A stretch of DNA of 64,000 nt, from NCBI RefSeq assembly GCF_035961655.1, contig NZ_CP108393.1, positions 2,277,501-2,341,500 of the forward strand, in the 5' to 3' direction. Under the pieces are notes generated by a model. It was not told the DNA's origin. It searched no databases and saw only the letters and a list, made by a program, of their open reading frames with translations. Positions within the stretch are counted from its first letter, which is position 1, and every line of letters begins with the position of its first letter. Below, piece by piece: positions 10,973-20,731 of the stretch. This DNA comes from Streptomyces sp. NBC_01317. Its GTDB lineage: Bacteria; Actinomycetota; Actinomycetes; Streptomycetales; Streptomycetaceae. The position numbers and the translations under genes were made by a program.

Positions 10973-12472
10973 TCAGGACGTCATGGCCCGGATCGAGTGG
11001 TAGACGTCGAAGACGGCGAGGCAGAGCGGTACGAGCGTGAGCAGCACGCAGGATTCCGCGATCTCCAGGAAGCGGCCCCAGAACGGGGTGACGCCCTTGC
11101 GCGGCACGATCAGCCCGATGGCCGTGATCAGCGCGGCGACGGCGGCGACCGCGGTGGTGAGCCAGACCGTACGGATGTCCAGGGCCCGGCCGTCACCGGC
11201 GAGGGCCTCGCGCATCAGGCCGGCGGGCGGGTTGAGGCAGAGGCCGAGCACGAGGAGCACCAGCGCCCCGAGGCCCGCGGCCAGGGCGCAGCCGACCTGT
11301 GCGGTGTAGCGGAAGAGGTGGGCGCGCATGAGCATGGCGACGCCGGTGGCGAGGGCGAGGAGCTGTCCCCACACGTCGTCGGAGAAGCCGAGCACCGCTG
11401 CGGCGGCCACGGCCACCAGCGCGCAGCCTCCGACCAGGCCGACGAGCAGTTCGTGGCCGCGCCGGGCCTGGGCGGCGATCCGCCCGGCGTCGACGGTGCC
11501 CTGGGGCTCGGGGTCGGTGCCGTACCCGCCGACGCCGGTACGGGGCGGTTCGAAGCCGATCGGGAGCCGGGCGAAGCGGGTGGAGAGGCCGGGCAGGAAG
11601 GCGAGGGCGCCGACGGCGAGGGGGGCGCAGAGCGCGGCGGTCTCGGCGGGCTCCAGGTGGCGGGTGATCGCGACGAAGGTGAGCAGGAGACCGGTGGCGG
11701 CGGCGAGGACGAAGGCGACGAAGGGGCCGTCGCCGCCCGGGGAGACGATCACCAGGATCACGGAGGCGACCAGGACGGCGGCGCAGGCGAGCAGGAACTG
11801 GAGCCGCCCGATTCCTTCTCCCGCGCCGAGGGGCAGCAGTCCTGATCCGCCGACCGCCATGTTCGCGAGGGAGCCGATGCCGAGCGCGACGGAGGAGGCG
11901 CGGTCGTCGTACACCCGGGCCCGTACGGCGGAGAGCGCGAGCAGCAGGACAGCGGTGACGCCGGCGAGGACGCCGGGCAGGCCGTGCATGTCGTGCCGGG
12001 GGTCGGCCGTCCAGAGGACGAAGCCGAGGAGGACGAGGAGGACCGCGCCGCCGAGGAGTCCGGCGGCGCGCATCAGCCGGTCGGTCCACAGGGCGCGGTC
12101 GCGGGCGACGGCGGAGGCGACGGCGTCGGACACGTCGTCGAAGACGGCCGGCGGCAGGGATTCGGCGAAGGGGCGCAGGGACAGCAGCTCGCCGTCGAGG
12201 ATGCGCTGGGCGGCCAGGGACAGGGCGCTGTCCAGTACGGTGCCGTCGCGGCGTACCAGGTGGTATCCGACGGGGGCGCCGTCGGCGGGGCTCTGGCCCG
12301 AGAGCCGCAGGATCTCCGGGTAGAGGTCCGCGACCGCGATGTCCTCGGGCAGTGCCACGTCGACGCGGCTGTCCGGGGCGACGACCGTGACCCGGCAGAA
12401 GCCGGTTCCGCCGCCGGACGGGGCCGGGGAGGTGGGGCGGCCGGTTCCCGTGGCCGCCGCTGGGGCCGTCAT
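10973..12472 (-). CDS. eccD: Type VII secretion integral membrane protein EccD
   Basis: Protein of 499 aa. Residues about 20-105 form a ubiquitin-like (YukD-type) domain (FCRVTVVAPDSRVDVALPED onward). They are followed by about eleven hydrophobic helices from residue about 130 to the C terminus, the layout of EccD, which makes the membrane pore ring of the ESX complex. I chose ATG 12472; a GTG two codons upstream overlaps the AGGTGA site and is possible. It is divergent from eccC across a 274-bp promoter region. The last bases of the gene take part in a 13-bp direct repeat (10945-10957 and 10964-10976). Confidence 0.93.
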   Translation of the reverse strand: MTAPAAATGTGRPTSPAPSGGGTGFCRVTVVAPDSRVDVALPEDIAVADLYPEILRLSGQSPADGAPVGYHLVRRDGTVLDSALSLAAQRILDGELLSLRPFAESLPPAVFDDVSDAVASAVARDRALWTDRLMRAAGLLGGAVLLVLLGFVLWTADPRHDMHGLPGVLAGVTAVLLLALSAVRARVYDDRASSVALGIGSLANMAVGGSGLLPLGAGEGIGRLQFLLACAAVLVASVILVIVSPGGDGPFVAFVLAAATGLLLTFVAITRHLEPAETAALCAPLAVGALAFLPGLSTRFARLPIGFEPPRTGVGGYGTDPEPQGTVDAGRIAAQARRGHELLVGLVGGCALVAVAAAAVLGFSDDVWGQLLALATGVAMLMRAHLFRYTAQVGCALAAGLGALVLLVLGLCLNPPAGLMREALAGDGRALDIRTVWLTTAVAAVAALITAIGLIVPRKGVTPFWGRFLEIAESCVLLTLVPLCLAVFDVYHSIRAMTS

Positions 12473-12746
12473 ACTCACCTGCTGCTTCCCCTCGTGGTTC
12501 TGGTCGTGCCCGCCGTGGAGATGTGGTGTGCGGTGTGGGGACACCGGTCCCGGGGGCCTCGCGGGTGCGCCCCGAATGCCCCTCTTCTTGCGGTAGTTCA
12601 CGAGTTGGCGAGGGGGGTGAACGCGTCGGGTCACACTACCGCCAACCCCTGGGTCCGGGCGCAAGTAGGATCCCTGCCGCGGATGGAACCCGTCGCCACG
12701 GGGGCGCCGACAGAAACATTCCGTCCGGCGAGGGAATGGGTGAGCT

Positions 12747-15700
12747 GTGAGTCAGATCGTCGTCAAGCGCCCACCGCGGGTCCTGCCGTCCGAGGTGCCC
12801 GGCGACCAGGTGCAGGTGCAGCCTCCGCCCGAACTCCCGCGCGGGCAGCAGGAGGGCGCGCTGATGCAGTTGCTCCCGATGCTGGGGATGGGCGGCTCCG
12901 TCGTCTTCTTCTTCATGACCCCGAATCCGATCATGCGGATCATGGGCATGGTGATGATCGCGTCGACGGTGGCCATGGCGATCGCGATGCTGGTGCGCTA
13001 CCGGCGCGGCACCCAGGGACAACTCGCCGACCTGCGGCGCGACTACCTCAAGTACCTGACGCAGACCCGGCGCGCGGTGCTACGGACGGCGCGTCTCCAG
13101 CGCGACGCGCAGTACTACCTCCACCCGTCCCCCGAGCAGTTGTGGGCGCTGGTCGCCGAGGGGAGCCGGGTGTGGGAACGGCGGGTCGGTGACCACGACT
13201 TCGGGCAGGTACGGATCGGTCTGGGCAGCCAGGAGCTGGCCACGCCGCTGATCGCGCCCGAGACCGCGCCGGTCGACGAGCTGGAGCCGCTGACCGCCGG
13301 CGCCATGCGACAGTTCCTCACCGCCCACGGCACGTTGGACGGGCTGCCGATGGCCGTCTCGCTGCGCGCCTTCTACCACGTGACGGTGGGCGGCGAGGCC
13401 GGGTCTGTGCGGTCCACGGCCCGCGCGATGGTCGCCTCGCTCGCCTCCCTCCACTCCCCCGACGACCTGGTGATCGCGTTCGCCACCGGGCGTGAGGAGG
13501 CCGCCGCGTGGGAGTGGGCGAAGTGGCTGCCGCACGTCCAGTCCGCCGGCACCACCGACGGGGCGGGCAGCCGCCGCCTCATCACCCCGGACCCCTGGGA
13601 GCTGGAGACGCTCCTGGCCGGGCACCTCGAAGGCCGCCCCCGTTTCCAGCCCGGCGGCCAGCCCCTGCTGGACCGGCCGCACGTCGTGGTCGTCCTGGAC
13701 GGCAGGACCGTACCGCCGGCCTCGGCGCTCGCGGCGGCCGAGGGGCTCCAGGGGGTGACGGTGATCGAGGTCGTGCCCGGCGAGGTGACCGGCGCGCGCG
13801 GCAGCCTCTCCGTGGTCGTACGCCCGGACGCGCTCCAACTGGAGGTCGGGAACGGCCTGGTGTACGACGGGGAGCCCGACCTGCTCAGTGTGGCGGCGGC
13901 CGAGGCGCTGGCCAGGCAGCTCGCCCCGCTGCGGGTGGCGTCGGGCGGCGACGACGACGAACCGCTGCTGGCCAACCTGGACTTCACCGATCTGCTGAAC
14001 CTGGGCGACGCGGCGTCCGTCGACGTCACCCGGACCTGGCGGCCCCGCTCGCAGGCGGAGCGGCTGCGGGTGCCGATCGGGGTCGGCGAGGACGGCAGTC
14101 CGGTGATGCTGGACCTCAAGGAGGCCGCGCAGGAGGGCATGGGGCCGCACGGACTGTGTGTCGGCGCGACCGGTTCCGGCAAGTCCGAGCTGCTCCGTAC
14201 CCTCGTACTGGGTCTCGCCGTCACACACTCCTCGGAGACCCTCAACTTCGTCCTGGCGGACTTCAAGGGCGGCGCCACCTTCGCGGGCATGTCGCAGATG
14301 CCGCACGTGGCGGCGGTGATCACCAACCTGGCGGACGACCTGACGCTGGTGGACCGCATGGGCGACTCCATCCGCGGTGAGCTGAACCGCCGTCAGGAGA
14401 TGCTGCGCGACGCGGGGAACTACGCCAACATCCACGACTACGAGAAGGCGCGCGCGGCGGGTGCCCCGCTCCGGCCGATCCCGTCGCTCGTCCTGGTGAT
14501 CGACGAGTTCAGCGAACTCCTCACCGCCATGCCGGACTTCATCGAGATGTTCGTGCAGATCGGCCGCATCGGGCGGTCGCTGGGTGTCCATCTCCTCCTG
14601 GCCTCCCAGCGGTTGGAGGAGGGGCGGCTGCGCGGCCTGGAGACGTACCTCTCGTACCGCGTCGGTCTGCGGACCTTCTCCGCCGCCGAGTCGCGGGCGG
14701 CGCTGGGGGTGCCGGACGCCTACCAGCTGCCCAACGTGCCGGGTTCGGGGTATCTGAAGTTCGGTACGGACGAAATGGTGCGCTTCAAGGCCGCGTACGT
14801 CTCCGGGGTGTACCGCACGGGCGCGCAGCGGGACGCGGTGCCCGGCGGGCCGCTTCCGGTGGACCGCAGGCCGGTGGCGTTCACGGCGGCGCCCGTACCG
14901 GTGCGGTACGTGGAACCGGCCCCGGGGCCCGTCGTACCGGAGGCGCGGGCGGCGGAGGACGACGCGCTCGCCGACTCCGTACTGGACGTGATCGTGCGGC
15001 GGTTGGAGGGGCGGGGCGCGGAGGCGCACCAGGTGTGGCTGCCGCCGCTGGACAACCCGCCGCCGCTGGACGAGGTGCTCCCCGGGCTCGCGGACGTGCC
15101 GGGGCGGGGGCTGACTCAGCCCGGGTACGAGGGGGCGGGGCGGCTCGTCGTACCGCTCGGGGTGGTCGACAAGCCGTTCGAGCAGCGGCGTGACACGCTC
15201 TACCGGGACTTCTCGGGGGCGGCGGGACACATGCAGATCGTGGGCGGTCCGCAGTCGGGCAAGTCCACCCTGCTGCGGACCCTGATCTCGGCGTTCGCGC
15301 TCACGCACACGCCGCAGGAAGTGCAGTTCTACGGGCTGGACTTCGGCGGGGGCGGCCTGTCGTCGGTGGCGCGCCTGCCGCATGTCGGCGGGGTGGCCTC
15401 ACGGCTCGATCCCGAGCGGGTGCGGCGTACGGTCGCCGAGGTGTACGGCATCCTGACGCGCCGCGAGGAGTACTTCCGGGCCGCCGGGATCGACTCGATC
15501 GCGACGTTCCGGCGGATGCGGGCGCGGGGTGACATCTCGCCGGCGGAGCAGCCGTGGGGCGATGTGTTCCTGGTGATCGACGGCTGGGGCAACTTCCGTT
15601 CCGACTACGAGGGTCTGGAGCAGGCGGTCCTGGAGATGGCGGCGCGCGGCCTCGGGTACGGCATCCACGTCGTCCTGACCGCGTCCCGCTCGATGGAGGT

Positions 15701-16724
15701 CCGCGCCAACCTCAAGGACCACCTGATGAACCGGCTGGAGCTGCGGCTCGGCGACACGATGGACTCGGAGCTGGACCGCAAGTCGGCCGTCAACGTGCCG
15801 GCGGGGGTGCCGGGACGCGGTCTGACACCGGAGAAGCTGCACTTCATGGCCGCGGTGCCGAGGATCGACGGCATCAACTCGGACAGCGACCTGTCGGAGG
15901 CGACCGCCGCGATGGCCCAGGAGGTCACCCGGCACTGGACGGCGCCGGGGGCCCCTGCCGTACGGCTGCTGCCGCGCGAGCTGCCGGCGGCGGAGCTGCC
16001 CGGGGGCGCGGAGCGGCCTGACCACGGGATCGCCTTCGCCATCGACGAGAACAACCTGGAGCCGGTCTTCGTCAACTTCGAACGCGACCCGTTCTTCCTG
16101 GTGTTCGGGGAGAGCGAGTCCGGCAAGTCCAACCTGCTGCGGCTGCTGATCAAGCAGCTGGCCGAGCGGTACGACGGCGACGCCTGCAAGCTCTTCGTCA
16201 TCGACAACCGGCGCGGGCTGCTGGGTGTCACTCCGCCGAGCCACCTGGCGGAGTACGTGCCGATGTCCAACAACATGGAGCACCACGTCGACGCGCTGGT
16301 GAATCTGATGCAGCGCCGTACACCGTCCCCGGATGTCACGGCGGAGGAGTTGCGCGAGCGCAGCTGGTGGCGGGGTCCGACGGTGTACGTGGTCGTGGAC
16401 GACTACGACCTGGTCTCCACGTCGAGCGGCAATCCACTGGCCAAGCTCGCCGAACTGCTGCCTTTCGCGCGGGACGTGGGGGTCCGGTTCATCATCGCCC
16501 GCAACACGGCGGGCGCGAGCCGGGCGGCGTACGAACCGTTCATGCAGCGGATGCAGGAGCTGGGCGCCCAGGGTGTCCTGCTGTCCGGCGACCCGAACGA
16601 GGGCGATGTGCTGGCGGGCGTACGACCCCGCCCGATGCCGGCGGGCCGCGGGGTGTTCGTCTCCCGGCGGCGGGGGAATCCCCTGGTCCAGACGGGGCTG
16701 GTGGCGGAGGGGCCCGTGTCGTGA
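12747..16724 (+). CDS. eccC: Type VII secretion ATPase EccC (FtsK/SpoIIIE type)
   Basis: Single-chain EccC of 1325 aa that recognises substrates and powers secretion. Two membrane helices lie near residues 38-80. Three ATPase modules follow: Walker A GATGSGKS at 473-480 with Walker B LVLVIDEF (D586, E587); GGPQSGKST at 833-841 with VFLVIDGW; and GESESGKSN at 1121-1129 with VYVVVDDY (D1218, D1219). Thus the first module has a complete DE Walker B, while the later two have degenerate acidic partners, as usual in EccC. GTG start at 12747 with a GGTGAG site. It heads the plus-strand half of the locus. Confidence 0.96.
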   Translation: MSQIVVKRPPRVLPSEVPGDQVQVQPPPELPRGQQEGALMQLLPMLGMGGSVVFFFMTPNPIMRIMGMVMIASTVAMAIAMLVRYRRGTQGQLADLRRDYLKYLTQTRRAVLRTARLQRDAQYYLHPSPEQLWALVAEGSRVWERRVGDHDFGQVRIGLGSQELATPLIAPETAPVDELEPLTAGAMRQFLTAHGTLDGLPMAVSLRAFYHVTVGGEAGSVRSTARAMVASLASLHSPDDLVIAFATGREEAAAWEWAKWLPHVQSAGTTDGAGSRRLITPDPWELETLLAGHLEGRPRFQPGGQPLLDRPHVVVVLDGRTVPPASALAAAEGLQGVTVIEVVPGEVTGARGSLSVVVRPDALQLEVGNGLVYDGEPDLLSVAAAEALARQLAPLRVASGGDDDEPLLANLDFTDLLNLGDAASVDVTRTWRPRSQAERLRVPIGVGEDGSPVMLDLKEAAQEGMGPHGLCVGATGSGKSELLRTLVLGLAVTHSSETLNFVLADFKGGATFAGMSQMPHVAAVITNLADDLTLVDRMGDSIRGELNRRQEMLRDAGNYANIHDYEKARAAGAPLRPIPSLVLVIDEFSELLTAMPDFIEMFVQIGRIGRSLGVHLLLASQRLEEGRLRGLETYLSYRVGLRTFSAAESRAALGVPDAYQLPNVPGSGYLKFGTDEMVRFKAAYVSGVYRTGAQRDAVPGGPLPVDRRPVAFTAAPVPVRYVEPAPGPVVPEARAAEDDALADSVLDVIVRRLEGRGAEAHQVWLPPLDNPPPLDEVLPGLADVPGRGLTQPGYEGAGRLVVPLGVVDKPFEQRRDTLYRDFSGAAGHMQIVGGPQSGKSTLLRTLISAFALTHTPQEVQFYGLDFGGGGLSSVARLPHVGGVASRLDPERVRRTVAEVYGILTRREEYFRAAGIDSIATFRRMRARGDISPAEQPWGDVFLVIDGWGNFRSDYEGLEQAVLEMAARGLGYGIHVVLTASRSMEVRANLKDHLMNRLELRLGDTMDSELDRKSAVNVPAGVPGRGLTPEKLHFMAAVPRIDGINSDSDLSEATAAMAQEVTRHWTAPGAPAVRLLPRELPAAELPGGAERPDHGIAFAIDENNLEPVFVNFERDPFFLVFGESESGKSNLLRLLIKQLAERYDGDACKLFVIDNRRGLLGVTPPSHLAEYVPMSNNMEHHVDALVNLMQRRTPSPDVTAEELRERSWWRGPTVYVVVDDYDLVSTSSGNPLAKLAELLPFARDVGVRFIIARNTAGASRAAYEPFMQRMQELGAQGVLLSGDPNEGDVLAGVRPRPMPAGRGVFVSRRRGNPLVQTGLVAEGPVS

Positions 16725-16875
16725 CGGGCCGGCGGTGGAGGCGGTCCGGGCAGGCCGGGGCGTGTGAGGCGGAGGGTGGTCGCGCGCGCCGGACCGAGGA
16801 TGAGCTGAGAACGCGGTCGGTCCGAGTGAATGGCGCGCACCGGAGTACCGGGCGCACGGGGGAAGGAGCCCGCAC

Positions 16876-17364
16876 ATGGCGTGGGACGAGTGGGAACAGC
16901 TGAAGACCGCGGCGGCCGAGAGCCGGTCGACGCAGATGCGACTGAATCAGCTTCCGGCCGACATGGGCGGGGGCGGCGGAACCGCCGGCGACGCACAGGG
17001 CGATCTCAAGGTCACCCAGTCCGATCTCGCCGCGATCGGGGACAGGGCGTTCAAGCTGTACAACCGGTTGTGGAAGGAAGCGCGGGTCGCCGTGCCGAGC
17101 AGCGACAAGGCCGCCGGTGACCTGACGACGCAAGGGTTCGCACTGGGTGCGGCGCTCCAGCATGTCTCGGTCCGCTGGGAGGACCAGCTGAAGTCGCTGA
17201 TGGACGCGTGTGCCCATATTTCGAACCACATGGACTACACGAAGAACGCGCACACCGGTGACGAGCACTTCATTCAGGGTCAGTTGAGCGGTATCGCCAC
17301 GCTTGACCAGGGCTTTGACGAGGCGTACGGCGAACCGGGCAAGACGAACAAGGGGGACGACTGA
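16876..17364 (+). CDS. Small alpha-helical protein, probable type VII substrate or partner
   Basis: Protein of 162 aa, hydrophilic and largely helical, with no signal peptide. A Gly-rich insert (MGGGGGTAGD, about residues 30-39) separates a short N-terminal helix from a longer helical part; WEDQLKSLMDACAHI sits near the middle. It recalls WXG100-fold proteins in size and helix content but lacks a clean WXG turn. It begins 151 bp after eccC and its TGA overlaps the next ATG by one base (TGATG), so the two are coupled. A plausible role is a co-secreted partner or chaperone for the 766-aa protein; this is inference. Confidence 0.8.
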   Translation: MAWDEWEQLKTAAAESRSTQMRLNQLPADMGGGGGTAGDAQGDLKVTQSDLAAIGDRAFKLYNRLWKEARVAVPSSDKAAGDLTTQGFALGAALQHVSVRWEDQLKSLMDACAHISNHMDYTKNAHTGDEHFIQGQLSGIATLDQGFDEAYGEPGKTNKGDD

Positions 17365-19664
17365 TGAACCTGGAGGACCTGCGCTTCGCTCGCTTCAAGC
17401 TGCTCGACGGCGCGATCGCCGACTGGGCGGCGATGGTGCGCAACCTCGTGGACCTGGAGACGGAGGCGGACAACGGGCTCAGGGGGCAGGCGAACAAAGC
17501 CAACTGGACCGGTGTCAACGCCACTGTCTCCCGCAAGTTCATCGGCAGGACGGCCGAGGAGTTCAAGGACGCCCACACCCAGGCAACCTCGATCAAGAAC
17601 ATTCTGAGCGACACGCGGGACGAGCTGAAAGAGCATCAGCGGGCCCTGGAGGCGGCCCTCGACCGCGCGCTGAAGAAGAACCTCACCGTGACGTCGACCG
17701 CGGGCGGCGGTTTCACGGTCACCATGAACATCCACCCCGACCGGGCCGCCAAGGGAACAACCGTTCCCGAACACAGCGAGAGTGACGTCACCCTCTTCCG
17801 GGACGAGATCCAGGGCATCCTCGACCGGGCGACGCAGAGCGACAACTCGGCCGCCACGGTGCTCAGAGCGCTCGCCGACCAGAGCAGGTACGGCTTCTCG
17901 GGGGCCGCGTACAAGGACCGGGACTCCGCGGACGGCGCGCTCAAGGAAGCGGACCGGCTGGCACGGCTGGCACGGCAGAAGCCGGGGGATCTCAGCGTCA
18001 AGGAGTTCGACGAACTCAACGCGGGACTCAAGAAGTACGCGGACGACGAACTCTTCGCGGAGCGCTTCGCCGCGCAGTTGGGCGCCAAGGGCACGCTGGA
18101 GTTCTGGGCCGGCATCAACGATCCGCACGACGGCGCCCGGCTGGGCCATGAACGGGTCGGGCAGTACGGCGAGTTGCAGAAGAACCTCAGCCTGACGCTC
18201 GCGACGGCCAGCCAGAGCGACAGCCAGAGCATGACGGACTGGAAGCGGGACATGACGGGCCTCGGCAGCCAGCCGGTGGGCAGGCCGGGCGGTCCCATGG
18301 GGTTCCAGGTCATGAGCAACCTGATGCGGTGGGGCGACTTCGACGACGGGTTCCTCAAGAGCTACGGCGGTGAGCTGATCAAGACCGAGAAGAAGATCAC
18401 CGACAACGGCGGTCACGCGCCGCTGGCCTGGCAGCGCATGGGGATGGACCCGTTCCTGAACCGCACAGGGACCGACTCCGGCTCGGACCCGATGACGGGC
18501 TTCATGAAGGCCCTGTCGAACAGCCCGGACGCGGCGACCGACTTCTTCAGCGACTCCTTCGTGACGAAGGACGAGGACCACGACTTCAAGCGTGAGGGCG
18601 CGGACGGCAAGGAGGTGAAGGCCGGGCTCAGTAATTTCGACTACCTCTTCGAGGAGCGGGACTGGCCGCAGGAACAGAACAGCGAGGGTGAGCGGAGCGA
18701 CACGGGCCGCAACGCGATGGCACTGGCCCTGGAGGCCGCCACCACGGGCCACCCGGCCGGCGAACTACCGGGCCCGGACACGCCGGCCCACAACGCGCGG
18801 CAGGCGAAGCTGGTCGAGAGCCTGGTGGCGTCCATCGCCGACGACTCGGAGCGTCTGACGAAGCACGGCTACATGTCGGACAGCATCGGGCAGATCGCGG
18901 CGGAGTACTTGCCGGACATCACGCTGGCCACGACGGAGGACACCCGTGGCAGTGCCAAGAACCTCTTCCCCATCGCCGGAGAAAGGGCCGATCTGAGTCA
19001 CGCCTCCGTGACGCGTTTCCTGGTCAGCGTGGGCCAGAACCCGGAGGGATTCGCGAATGTGGAGGTCGGCCAGAAGGCGTACATGGCCAACCTCCTCGAC
19101 TACCACATGAATCCCGATCTACCTGCCGATCTGCGCTATCCCCACTCACCCGAGGACACCATCAAAGAGATCGCGCGCAGGTCGGGTGAGGTGGGCGGAA
19201 CCATCGCCGTCGGCCGGCAGGAAGCGGTGCTGGGCCCGGCGAGCCAGGCGGACGGAGATTTCGAGGACGCCGTGGCCCAGAAGAAGAACACCTGGTCCGG
19301 TGCTATCGGAACAGGTGTCGGCGTAGGGGTCAGCTTCATCGCGACGCCCGTCGGTGGCGCTGTCGCGAGTGGCGTCGCCGGGACGGTGAGCAGCGTGGTT
19401 CTTGAACACATTTTCCAGCAGTCCGAGCCGGACCAACTCCAGGAAGCCGGCAAAAGCGCCGGGGCGATCTGGGAAGCCAGCACGAAGAGCAATGTGGGTA
19501 TCAGCCAGCTGGCAGCGGAAACCGCGGTCAAGGCCCATGGCGCACCGTACGGCGAACAGGCGCTCGAATGGGCAAGGATCGGCACCCTGGACGGTTTCGG
19601 AGACGCTTCCGTGAACGTGGCCCAGATGGCCGATGACCTCGAAACGGAGATTCAGCCGGGATGA
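17364..19664 (+). CDS. Large type VII-linked protein of unknown function
   Basis: Protein of 766 aa. The N-terminal about 110 residues are helical (LLDGAIADWAAMVRNLVDLE, then RTAEEFKDAHTQATSIKNIL), like an LXG/WXG-type targeting region. The middle is charged and Asp-rich. Near residues 645-690 lies a Gly/Ala-rich hydrophobic hairpin (GAIGTGVGVGVSF, TPVGGAVASGVAGTV) that could insert in a membrane. There is no signal peptide and no recognised enzyme motif. It is overlapped on both sides by its neighbours, so all three genes form one operon inside the secretion locus. Candidate secreted effector; unproven. Confidence 0.85.
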   Translation: MNLEDLRFARFKLLDGAIADWAAMVRNLVDLETEADNGLRGQANKANWTGVNATVSRKFIGRTAEEFKDAHTQATSIKNILSDTRDELKEHQRALEAALDRALKKNLTVTSTAGGGFTVTMNIHPDRAAKGTTVPEHSESDVTLFRDEIQGILDRATQSDNSAATVLRALADQSRYGFSGAAYKDRDSADGALKEADRLARLARQKPGDLSVKEFDELNAGLKKYADDELFAERFAAQLGAKGTLEFWAGINDPHDGARLGHERVGQYGELQKNLSLTLATASQSDSQSMTDWKRDMTGLGSQPVGRPGGPMGFQVMSNLMRWGDFDDGFLKSYGGELIKTEKKITDNGGHAPLAWQRMGMDPFLNRTGTDSGSDPMTGFMKALSNSPDAATDFFSDSFVTKDEDHDFKREGADGKEVKAGLSNFDYLFEERDWPQEQNSEGERSDTGRNAMALALEAATTGHPAGELPGPDTPAHNARQAKLVESLVASIADDSERLTKHGYMSDSIGQIAAEYLPDITLATTEDTRGSAKNLFPIAGERADLSHASVTRFLVSVGQNPEGFANVEVGQKAYMANLLDYHMNPDLPADLRYPHSPEDTIKEIARRSGEVGGTIAVGRQEAVLGPASQADGDFEDAVAQKKNTWSGAIGTGVGVGVSFIATPVGGAVASGVAGTVSSVVLEHIFQQSEPDQLQEAGKSAGAIWEASTKSNVGISQLAAETAVKAHGAPYGEQALEWARIGTLDGFGDASVNVAQMADDLETEIQPG

Positions 19665-20266
19665 CCGTCTCCTTCCGAGAAATCGCTCCTTCCACCTCAG
19701 GGGACACCTTGAAGCACCCGGAGAAACCCCGCGGCCGCGGCCGGGGCGGAACCATCGCACTGGCCGGAGTATTGCTCCTCGCGGTCTGCTCGGCCTCCTG
19801 TTCGTCGCCGCCGAAGAAGGAGTACGAAACTCCTGACGCCCTCTGCGGAGTCTCTGTCGACCCCGGACTGGTCGCGCCCTTCCTGCCGGCGGGGAAAAAG
19901 ATCTCCATGCACCCCGACAACAGCATTCAGGGATGGATGCTGTGTGACGTGGGTGTCGACGGCACGCGGGTCCTGTCCGCGAACACCAAGTGGGAGGAGG
20001 GCTCGCTGCGCGAGGTGGCGGGCGATCCGTTGAACGGTGTCGACGTGAACAGCACGACCACACCGGACAAGCGTTATACGTATACCCGCCTGGGTGGTAT
20101 CGGGCTGGTCGACTGCCAGGATCCCAAACGGCCCGAACAGCAACTTGTCGCCTCTGTACGCGTCATGAAGAAATCCGGCAGCGAAGCGGAGATGAAGAAG
20201 CTGATCACCGCGTTCACCGAGGGCGTGGCAGGCTCTGCCGAGTGTGCGCGGCGGAGGCTGAAGTAG
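19661..20266 (+). CDS. Lipoprotein of the eccC-side cassette
   Basis: Protein of 201 aa. A charged N-terminus (residues 1-30) is followed by a hydrophobic helix (TIALAGVLLLAVCSASC) ending in a lipobox-type cysteine, so it should be lipid-anchored on the outer face of the membrane. The mature part has several cysteines (ALCGV, MLCDV, LVDCQD, SAECA) likely to form disulfides. The start overlaps the upstream stop (ATGA). ATG 19661 gives an unusually long n-region; an internal start is possible, though none is clearly better. A protective or receptor role toward the 766-aa protein is conceivable. Confidence 0.82.
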   Translation: MTVSFREIAPSTSGDTLKHPEKPRGRGRGGTIALAGVLLLAVCSASCSSPPKKEYETPDALCGVSVDPGLVAPFLPAGKKISMHPDNSIQGWMLCDVGVDGTRVLSANTKWEEGSLREVAGDPLNGVDVNSTTTPDKRYTYTRLGGIGLVDCQDPKRPEQQLVASVRVMKKSGSEAEMKKLITAFTEGVAGSAECARRRLK

Positions 20267-20295
20267 CCCGCCGCACCGCCGCACCCGTACACGAA

Positions 20296-20343
20296 GACGA
20301 GGCGGGGTGGGCGCCTCCCGCGCGTGCCCACCCCGCCCTCGTC
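20296..20343. terminator. Bidirectional terminator between the cassette and esxA
   Basis: GACGAGG-CGGGGTGGGC pairs with GCCCACCCCG-CCCTCGTC, a stem of about 17 bp with a 13-nt loop. It lies between convergent genes and can end both transcripts. Confidence 0.8.
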
Positions 20344-20384
20344 TCGCTTCGTTCGTTTGCCCCGGTCCTGCCCCGCTCTTCCGC

Positions 20385-20684
20385 TCAGTGGAAGTTCGAG
20401 GCCGCCTTCTGGTCTCCGGCCTTGTACGCCGGAGCCGCTTCCTGCACGGCGCGGGAGATCTGGAGGAGCGCCGTGTGAATGGCCATGGCGTCCTTGTCCC
20501 ACTTGGCCTGGGCGCCGTTGTACGCCTCGCGGGCCTCGCCCTCCCAGAGGTCCGACACCGAACGGATCTTCGCCTGGATGGCCTTGAGGCTCTGGTCGAG
20601 CCGGTCGGCCTGGGTCTTGATGTCCCGGGCGGCCTCGTCGAGCCGGGTGTACGTGACGATCATCGTGCCGTCGTTCTGCGCCAT
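20385..20684 (-). CDS. esxA: WXG100 protein EsxA-like
   Basis: ESAT-6-like protein of 99 aa. The helix-turn-helix is plain: a first helix (ARDIKTQADRLDQSLKAIQAKI), the WXG-type turn DLWEGEAREAY at about residues 45-55, and a second helix. Such proteins form helical hairpin dimers and leave through EccC without a signal peptide. It lies 47 bp after esxB in one operon. In Streptomyces the esxBA pair is linked with normal sporulation. The symbol follows operon order as I recall it. Confidence 0.93.
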   Translation of the reverse strand: MAQNDGTMIVTYTRLDEAARDIKTQADRLDQSLKAIQAKIRSVSDLWEGEAREAYNGAQAKWDKDAMAIHTALLQISRAVQEAAPAYKAGDQKAASNFH

Positions 20685-20731
20685 GGAAGTCCTGCCTCTC
20701 TGCTTACCGGTTCACTCGGTCGGGTCAGCTG

